In this document: positions 27,213 to 32,571 of the stretch, piece by piece
How the letters are laid out: each line of letters opens with the position of its first letter
How positions within the stretch are numbered: the first letter of the stretch is position 1
DNA from: an uncultured Verrucomicrobiales bacterium
GTDB lineage: Bacteria; Verrucomicrobiota; Verrucomicrobiia; Verrucomicrobiales; DEV007
Length of the DNA stretch: 32,571 nt
Reading direction: 5' to 3'
Assembly (NCBI GenBank): GCA_913058215.1
Contig: CAJXQE010000037.1
Coordinates: forward strand, 1-32,571
Notes under the pieces: generated by a model
Database searches by the model: none
What the model was told of the DNA's origin: nothing
The model's input: the letters and a program-made list of their open reading frames with translations, nothing else
Translations under genes and position numbers: made by a program

Positions 27213-27779
27213 TCAGGATTCGTTTTGCAGTGGTCCAATTTTGGAAAGGTATACAATGTTGTCGGCCATTTGAAAGAGTGACGCCATCTTTTTCCCGGCA
27301 TCAGGAGAGTGACCAAATTTAAGTTCTTCGCTCATTCTGACAAATGATTTCAGGTCCTGATGGACGGGAGCCGGAACATTCGAAGGTGGATTCGGTGCAC
27401 TGGCAAAACGGGTCAGGAACTCATCTGCAGTTTCGTATCGAATCCGGTCCTCAAACTTTTCGACGAGGAAATCCTTGAGCGTCTCGGAGATTTGAAGACT
27501 AAGTGCATTGGGTGGCAATGTTTCCTCCTTTTGATGTAGAGCCTTCAGCTTCTGCATAGCCTTCACTTCCGGCGGAATCATCGTTTTACCTTTTCCAAAT
27601 TTCACTAGCAGATACCAGACCATTCCACCTATGGCCATAGGAATAGCGAGAGCCAGCAAAACCCACAGCACGGTGGCCCAGATCGACGGCTCCGGCTCAA
27701 GCATGACGATACCTTTGATGTCCTCGATCTCTGCCGCGACCGGGGCAGTAGCTGCCTGTTGGAGGAAAAGAGAAATCAT
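27213..27779 (-). CDS. DUF4381-like membrane protein
   Basis: A 188-residue protein with a single membrane helix (about 33-60, SIWATVLWVLLALAIPMAIGGMVWYLL) and a cytoplasmic helical domain (LSLQISETLKDFLVEKFEDRIRYETADEFLTRFA...FVRMSEELKFG). This is the arrangement of DUF4381 proteins found in MoxR-DUF58-VWA (Bat) operons; their exact role is unknown. It starts six bases after the DUF58 gene on the same strand, which fits. No VWA-domain protein or MoxR ATPase is nearby. A short Gln/Ala-rich N-terminus outside the membrane precedes the helix. Confidence 0.8.
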   Translation of the reverse strand: MISLFLQQAATAPVAAEIEDIKGIVMLEPEPSIWATVLWVLLALAIPMAIGGMVWYLLVKFGKGKTMIPPEVKAMQKLKALHQKEETLPPNALSLQISETLKDFLVEKFEDRIRYETADEFLTRFASAPNPPSNVPAPVHQDLKSFVRMSEELKFGHSPDAGKKMASLFQMADNIVYLSKIGPLQNES

Positions 27780-27785
27780 GAGCAG

Positions 27786-28733
27786 TCAGACAGTCTCAAC
27801 TTTGTCACGGCGCTTAAAGAAAGAATGAAGGGCGGGGAGATACTCTTCGTCGGTTCGAAGCGAGATCTTATCAATGGAGAGGCGCTTGAATTCTGAATCA
27901 ATCTGCTCCTGCCACTTCCGGGCCTCCGCCGCATACGCATTGCGAAGGTGCTGGCTGCCGGTGTTGATTTCAATCTGTTTGCCAGTCTCCGGATCCTCGA
28001 GCCGCACCCGTCCCACTGCCGGTAGATCCAATTCAGCGGGATCACTGACCTGAATCGCTACGACATCATGTTTTCGACTGACGGTTTTAAGCTCTTTCCG
28101 AAGATCGTCAGTGAACAGGTAGTCAGAAATTAGAAAGACGAGCGAACGCTTGCGCACAGCATTTTTCAACAAGTGAACGGGAGCGTTCAGAGAGGTGCGA
28201 TGACCTTTCGGCTCGAAAAGAAGAATTTCCCGAATGAGGCGCAGTGCGTGGGCGGTTCCTTTTTTCGGGGGAAGGTAGAGTTCGATTTCGTCCGTGAAAA
28301 GAATCAGTCCGACTTTGTCTTTGTTCTGCAGTGCGCTGAAGGTCAGTAGCGCTGCGACCTCGGCCATGAGCTCCCGCTTGCTGGGGCCGTGACTTCCGTA
28401 ATTTCCCGATGCACTGATATCGACAGCAACGAATGCTGTCATCTCCCGTTCTTCGACAAAGTTCTTTACGAATGGATGACCCATCCTTGCCGTGACATTC
28501 CAGTCAATAGTCCGGACTTCATCGCCGGCTTGATACTCCCGAAAATCCTCGAAGTCGATACCTTCACCCTTGAAGCAACTGTGATATTCGCCTCCGAAGC
28601 TTTCTCGAACCAGCCCACGGGTGCGCAACTCGATCTTGCGAACTTTCCGGAGAATCTCGGAGATCTCCGAGCGGGATTCAGCCGTAGATTCACCGATAGA
28701 ACCCTGTTTCGCCTTTTTTCGTTTACCGAACAT
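27786..28733 (-). CDS. DUF58 domain protein (Bat/MoxR-associated)
   Basis: A 315-residue protein of the DUF58 family. Conserved stretches include GGEYHSCFKGEGIDFEDFREY, GDEVRTIDWNVTARMGHPFVKNFVEEREM (the DUF58 signature), a VWA-like core FVAVDISASGNYGS with a DxSxS metal-site form, VGLILFTDEIELYLPP and SLVFLISDYLF. These proteins usually work with a MoxR AAA+ ATPase in assembly or maturation of envelope proteins. It has no transmembrane segment. AAAGG six bases before ATG may be a ribosome site. It lies 16 bases after the DUF6807 gene. No MoxR gene is present in the operon or the window. Confidence 0.92.
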   Translation of the reverse strand: MFGKRKKAKQGSIGESTAESRSEISEILRKVRKIELRTRGLVRESFGGEYHSCFKGEGIDFEDFREYQAGDEVRTIDWNVTARMGHPFVKNFVEEREMTAFVAVDISASGNYGSHGPSKRELMAEVAALLTFSALQNKDKVGLILFTDEIELYLPPKKGTAHALRLIREILLFEPKGHRTSLNAPVHLLKNAVRKRSLVFLISDYLFTDDLRKELKTVSRKHDVVAIQVSDPAELDLPAVGRVRLEDPETGKQIEINTGSQHLRNAYAAEARKWQEQIDSEFKRLSIDKISLRTDEEYLPALHSFFKRRDKVETV

Positions 28734-28749
28734 TCAGAGCCTTTAAAAA

Positions 28750-29709
28750 TTAAGGAGCGAAATCATCGCTCATTCCGGAGATTTCGTCGGCGGACATTTC
28801 ACCCTTCCGTATCACAAGTCGGTAGTTTACCGTGAGCGGTTTTTTGGGAGTAAGATCCTTCACAAAATACGATCCAAAGCGTCCGTAATCTCTCTCGCTG
28901 AATCGGGCCGGTTTCGGATTCCCCTTATCATCAAGGTAGGCAACTGTGTAACGCTTTCCGCTTACAATAATGCTCATCCCTTTCCAGGGAAGGTCACGAG
29001 TCGCTTCACTGTCATTCTTCTTATCCCAGTTGATTGTCTTGCCTTCGGGAGCCTTGCCGCTTTCCGGACGGATATAATAGGTCTGCTTCGCAGTCTTCTC
29101 GGCTACCTCATTGGAAGCACGGAATTGAAAACCTGCATGCTGCGGATCACCATCGAGTTTCACTTTTGGAACGAGTGGAGTCAGAGTCGATTTGAAATCG
29201 ACAAGGAGGTCTTTTCCATCAAAAGAGAAGGTCAAGGTTCGAACCTCACTGGCGAAGGGCTTTTGATCATCACCGATCCAGTCAATTTTGGTAGAGAGCA
29301 TGGCGCTGTCATCGTTTCCCTTTTCCTCAAGAAACTCCGTGTGAATCTGGTGGGCTTTGCGACAATGCCAGGTGTCGATATTTTTTTGCTCCTCGCCCTC
29401 AGCATCGGTATAACTGCATCTGGAGAAACCGTAGTAAATTCCACGATGGTGAGTAAATTTTCCGCCGGCGCCCTTGGTGATAAAGCTCTTACTGCTGTCG
29501 AAATCGTAGATGTGATAAAACGGCTTGTAGGTTTCTTCACGCCGTTCCGGAGTGCTCTCATCAATCGTCTCGTACATGTAGCGCGCTACCAGTCGACTGT
29601 TGTGATAGAGCGTTTTGTGTTTTCCCTCTTCGTCCTCCCAGGAAAAGCCGGCGAAGGCGTTCGAAAGACAGAGAAGGGGTAAGGTGATGAGTAAGGTGTA
29701 TTTCTTCAT
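28750..29709 (-). CDS. Secreted DUF6807 (PmoA-like) protein
   Basis: A 319-residue exported protein with signal peptide MKKYTLLITLPLLCLSNAFA. The pattern THHRGIYYGFSR...DTWHCRKAHQIHTEFLEE, with DFKSTLTPL and HAGFQFRASNEVAE, is that of DUF6807 (formerly annotated PmoA family), common in PVC and Bacteroidetes glycan loci. The PmoA name is historical; there is no evidence of a methane mono-oxygenase role. It starts 19 bases after the sulfatase stop upstream and ends 16 bases before DUF58, so it belongs to the same operon. A role in binding or processing a sugar-derived compound is inference. Confidence 0.85.
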   Translation of the reverse strand: MKKYTLLITLPLLCLSNAFAGFSWEDEEGKHKTLYHNSRLVARYMYETIDESTPERREETYKPFYHIYDFDSSKSFITKGAGGKFTHHRGIYYGFSRCSYTDAEGEEQKNIDTWHCRKAHQIHTEFLEEKGNDDSAMLSTKIDWIGDDQKPFASEVRTLTFSFDGKDLLVDFKSTLTPLVPKVKLDGDPQHAGFQFRASNEVAEKTAKQTYYIRPESGKAPEGKTINWDKKNDSEATRDLPWKGMSIIVSGKRYTVAYLDDKGNPKPARFSERDYGRFGSYFVKDLTPKKPLTVNYRLVIRKGEMSADEISGMSDDFAP

Positions 29710-29728
29710 AGGGATGAAAAGAGTTCAA

Positions 29729-31291
29729 TCACGGTGCGACAAGACCGTCTTCGACCATTTCGGCTTTGGTTCGTCGAGGGCGGACCCGGGCGGGGGTCGG
29801 GACTCCTGTGACGCGGTCAAATTCATCTGCAGTTCGCAGCTCCGGAGCACTGTCCTCAGTGAGCTTTTCCCAATCCGCAAGCGCTGCGCGCATTGAAGAC
29901 AGAAGCGAAGAGAATCGTTCGTCTGCCGCAAGATTGTTGAGCTCAAAAGGATCAAGCTTGGTGTCATAAAGTTCCTCAGCCGGACGGGGAGCATTGAAAC
30001 AGGTCAGCTGATGGGGGAGCAATTCTCCGCTTTCCCGAAGGCGAAGAAGCTCAATGTAGGTCGGGCTCCTCACTGCGTCAGCCGGAGGAGTCTGCGGCAG
30101 GTCATTGTAGTAATTCCGGATGAATTTATAGCGCTCATTGCGAACTGCCCTGACATGATCTTCAAAATCGTGCCAGTTTTTCTCCGCATAGACATACTCC
30201 CGGATCGGGGTATTCGGATCGGTCAGAAGCGGGGCGAAATTGCGTCCCTGAAAAGTCGGCCCGATCTCGGTGATTCCGGCGATGTTCAGAAATGTCGGGC
30301 CAATGTCTACCGAACTCACAAGTCGGGATGATGTCGATCCGGGGATGATTTTCTCAGGCCACCGCACAATCCACGGAGTCTTGATCCCACTATCGTAGAG
30401 AGTTGTCTTATCGCGTGGAAACGGACGACCGTTGTCGCTGATGAAAAGCACTACGGTATTCTGGGATGCCTGCTGCTCCGCGAGTTTGTCGAGAACGAGG
30501 CCAACATATTTATCGAGACGGGTGATTTCGTCGTAGTATTGCTGATAGTCGACCCTCACGGAGGGAGTATCCGGATGATAGGGCGCCACTTTGATTTCAT
30601 CGGTCCGTGCGCCATCTTTAATGATGTTCTGGTGATAGGGGCGATGAGGATCCAATGCGGCCAGCCAAAGGAAAAATGGCTGATCTTTTGGCCGATTATC
30701 CATCAGAGCCATCCAATCGGCACAACCGCTTTGGGCTTCACCTTGCAGGGTCTCTTTGAATTTCCCCGCTTTCCCTGCTTCACCGGAAGGAAGTTGAAAT
30801 CCGGAAGTATCGACTTCGCGAACCTCATTGAAACGGTCTTTCATCGCGTCACCGAGATGCCATTTCCCGGCAGCGGCCGTCCAGTAGCCCTTGTCCTTCA
30901 ACTTCTCTACAAAAGTAATTTGATCCTCCGGAACCGGCCAATGAAGTTCCTCGGCGTTGGTACTGTGAGGGTAACGACCGGTGACAATACTGGCGCGACT
31001 CGGGCTGCAGGAACTGATAGTGAGAAAAGCGTTGTCGAAGCGCATCCCTTCATCGGCAAGGCGCTGCAAGTTCGGGGTCATGATCCGGTCGTGACCATAA
31101 GGAGCGCAATCGTCCCAGGCCATGTCGTCGGCGATGATGAGAACCAGGTTGGGAAGCTTCAGCAACTCTGCTTTCCTGGCCGCTTCTTCCGCAGCGACTT
31201 CTTCGGCAGTTTTCTCCTTCTTTTCGTCATCGTCTTGAGCGATGGCAAGGGTGAACAAGAGAGGAGCGAGGAGGAAATAGAATCGGTGCAT
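29729..31291 (-). CDS. Secreted sulfatase, heparan N-sulfatase-like
   Basis: A 520-residue sulfatase with signal peptide MHRFYFLLAPLLFTLAIAQ. An unusual charged stretch of about 30 residues (20-46, rich in Asp, Glu, Lys and Ala) precedes the core. Core residues: LIIADDMAWDD (D55, D56), formylglycine site SCSPSRASIVTGRYP (C95), AAGKWHLGDA and FISDNGRPFPRDK. The SPHSTNAEELHWPVP region and the overall pattern resemble N-sulfoglucosamine sulfohydrolases. The open frame extends to 31447, but ATG 31291 gives the signal peptide. It is the first gene of a minus-strand operon continuing to 26741. A weak promoter-like TTGACC lies about 50 bases upstream. Confidence 0.92.
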   Translation of the reverse strand: MHRFYFLLAPLLFTLAIAQDDDEKKEKTAEEVAAEEAARKAELLKLPNLVLIIADDMAWDDCAPYGHDRIMTPNLQRLADEGMRFDNAFLTISSCSPSRASIVTGRYPHSTNAEELHWPVPEDQITFVEKLKDKGYWTAAAGKWHLGDAMKDRFNEVREVDTSGFQLPSGEAGKAGKFKETLQGEAQSGCADWMALMDNRPKDQPFFLWLAALDPHRPYHQNIIKDGARTDEIKVAPYHPDTPSVRVDYQQYYDEITRLDKYVGLVLDKLAEQQASQNTVVLFISDNGRPFPRDKTTLYDSGIKTPWIVRWPEKIIPGSTSSRLVSSVDIGPTFLNIAGITEIGPTFQGRNFAPLLTDPNTPIREYVYAEKNWHDFEDHVRAVRNERYKFIRNYYNDLPQTPPADAVRSPTYIELLRLRESGELLPHQLTCFNAPRPAEELYDTKLDPFELNNLAADERFSSLLSSMRAALADWEKLTEDSAPELRTADEFDRVTGVPTPARVRPRRTKAEMVEDGLVAP

Positions 31292-31471
31292 GGAATCGGA
31301 AAACTGGAAGTGGCTAATCTTGCCATTTTGTCGGAGAGGGTCAACCAAAGAGAACAGCGGAAAAGAAAAAGGAAACCGTGCTAAATCGATCTTCTGCCCC
31401 TCTTGAATCGCACACTCGCGACTCGACAAGCTTCGAGATATTTGCATAGTTTAAGGAAAGAAAACTCCTCC

Positions 31472-32538
31472 ATGTTTCTCAAACTCACAGGGATATTGCT
31501 AATCGCGACGTGTTTCCTGCCTGCATTTTCACAGGCAGGAGATCTACCCGGGAATCGTTTGTGGAAGAATGGTAAAGGCCGTTCAATTGAAGCGAAGCTG
31601 AATTTTGTGGAAGGGGATTCCGTTCACTTGATTCTCACCGATGGCCGCGACGCTTCAGTATCGCTCGCAGCACTCAGCAAAGCGGATCAGGAATACATCA
31701 CCGGAATGAAGGAAAAGGGGCTGACCTACGCACTCCTTCCCATGCCGGACGAAACAAAGATTGAGACCTCGATCAAAGTCACAGGCGGCCCGGAACGATA
31801 TTATACCGAGCATTTTGAATTCACCAGCAGTCAGGCGGTCTCAACGGGTTTTGTGATGGAAGCCGGACGAGTTTTTGAAGGGACTCACGCAGCTGTTGCC
31901 GCTCTGCCACTCGGCCTGAAGATTGCACCCTCAGGGGATTCGAAATATTTCCAGACCAGTTTTCTGACAAAAGGGGAATTTGGCAAAGTGCTGTCGGACA
32001 GCACTGCCCACGGAAAAACAAAAGACGTGGCGGGAATCTACATCATGGCCAGGAAAAAGGTGTTCGTCCCTTATTCCCAGATGGGGGTGCAGAAGAACGG
32101 CAGCCAGCTCACTTTGCGCAAAGGGAGTGACACCTCAACCTTGATCCATGAAATCACCCATCAACTGATGCATGAATGGCTGGCGCTGATGCCGCTCTGG
32201 CTGGCAGAGGGAACGGCGGAGTACATGGCGTCGGTGCCTTATCAAAACGGGCGCTTCGAGTTTCGGAATGCGGAGAACGGAATTAAGGGGCGTCTAGTTA
32301 GCAGAGGAGTGAGCTCCGGAGATCATATCAAACTGCCGAAGCCCGGAGAGTTTCTTGTCATGAAACCCGGCGATTGGAAGGGGGGCAGTGAGGACTATGC
32401 GTCCGCTTTGACCTACGTTTACTATTTCATGCATCTCGATAGACCGGAAGCTCCGGGAGCCCCCCTGGCCGCTTATATCCGGCTCCTTGGAGAAGCGAAG
32501 GATGAGACCAATCAACTGATCACTGAATACAACAAGGC
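31472..32538 (+). CDS. SHD1-domain zinc metallopeptidase, 3' end missing
   Basis: The gene is cut by the adapter after about 355 native residues; no stop is reached. A signal peptide (MFLKLTGILLIATCFLPAFSQA) precedes an SHD1-like domain at about 28-75 (RLWKNGKGRSIEAKLNFVEG...LAALSKADQEYI), a module common in PVC secreted proteins. The catalytic part has the gluzincin motif HEITH (H226, E227, H230) and a downstream glutamate in WLAEGTAEY (E246). It would cleave proteins or peptidoglycan peptides outside the cytoplasm; the substrate is unknown. It is divergent from the sulfatase, with 180 bases between. The final residues CLLYTSDAAD read past 32538 are adapter. Confidence 0.85.
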
Positions 32539-32571
32539 CTGTCTCTTATACACATCTGACGCTGCCGACGA
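32539..32571 (+). other. Nextera Read 1 adapter remnant (artefact)
   Basis: Bases 32539-32557 are the Tn5 mosaic end in reverse orientation (CTGTCTCTTATACACATCT), and 32558-32571 continue as the reverse complement of the Nextera Read 1 adapter. This is library sequence, not genome. The true contig ends at about 32538. Confidence 0.98.

Noticed and set aside
29236-29245. GGTTCGAACC, resembling a tRNA T-loop
   Set aside because: It is inside the DUF6807 coding sequence and no cloverleaf can be drawn around it.
30539-31384. 281-codon plus-strand frame opposite the last sulfatase
   Set aside because: Antisense shadow of an unambiguous sulfatase.

Overview
The window is a bacterial metagenome-type contig. 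Both ends are sequencing artefacts: bases 1-47 and 32539-32571 are Nextera transposon adapter, not genome. Everything between looks like one continuous stretch of a PVC-group bacterium, most likely Verrucomicrobiota. This rests on several secreted sulfatases, a DUF6807/PmoA-like protein, an SHD1-domain peptidase, an ECF sigma factor paired with a one-membrane-span Ser/Thr kinase, Bacteroidetes/PVC-style sdhCAB, and mostly absent Shine-Dalgarno sites. No rRNA, tRNA, CRISPR array, integrase or insertion sequence was seen, so the phylum call is inference from gene content only.

Layout. 1-2.6 kb: end of a small membrane protein gene, then thiC on the minus strand behind a TPP riboswitch with promoter and terminator. 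2.7-4.2 kb: lptF/lptG-type permease and a DUF2007 zinc-ribbon protein. 4.2-9.9 kb: polysaccharide-desulfation locus, with two minus-strand sulfatases divergent from an SGNH hydrolase and an iduronate-2-sulfatase-like enzyme. 9.9-12.5 kb: a membrane protein and an alanine/glycine:cation symporter. 12.6-16.2 kb: sdhC-sdhA-sdhB, followed by a convergent GNAT acetyltransferase. 16.9-20.7 kb: ECF sigma factor plus a 1027-residue kinase with two predicted exported beta-helix regions. 20.9-26.6 kb: HAD phosphatase, then the most interesting locus: a DUF116-polyprenyl synthetase fusion, small membrane proteins, a cysteine-rich radical SAM protein resembling archaeal tetraether synthase (Tes), and a divergent Lgt-family protein. 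26.7-31.3 kb: a tightly packed minus-strand run of sulfatase, DUF6807 protein, DUF58, DUF4381-like and a lipoprotein. 31.5 kb to the end: an SHD1-gluzincin peptidase cut by the adapter.

How the genes work together. The four exported sulfatases and the SGNH hydrolase fit removal of sulfate and acyl groups from sulfated polysaccharides; no formylglycine-generating enzyme is in the window, so activation must come from elsewhere. The sigma factor and kinase probably form one signalling unit. The 21.8-26.6 kb genes combine isoprenoid chain synthesis, Fe-S radical chemistry and an integral-membrane lipid transferase fold, and I propose them as a candidate lipid-tailoring pathway. That function is inferred from domain content and adjacency, not shown.
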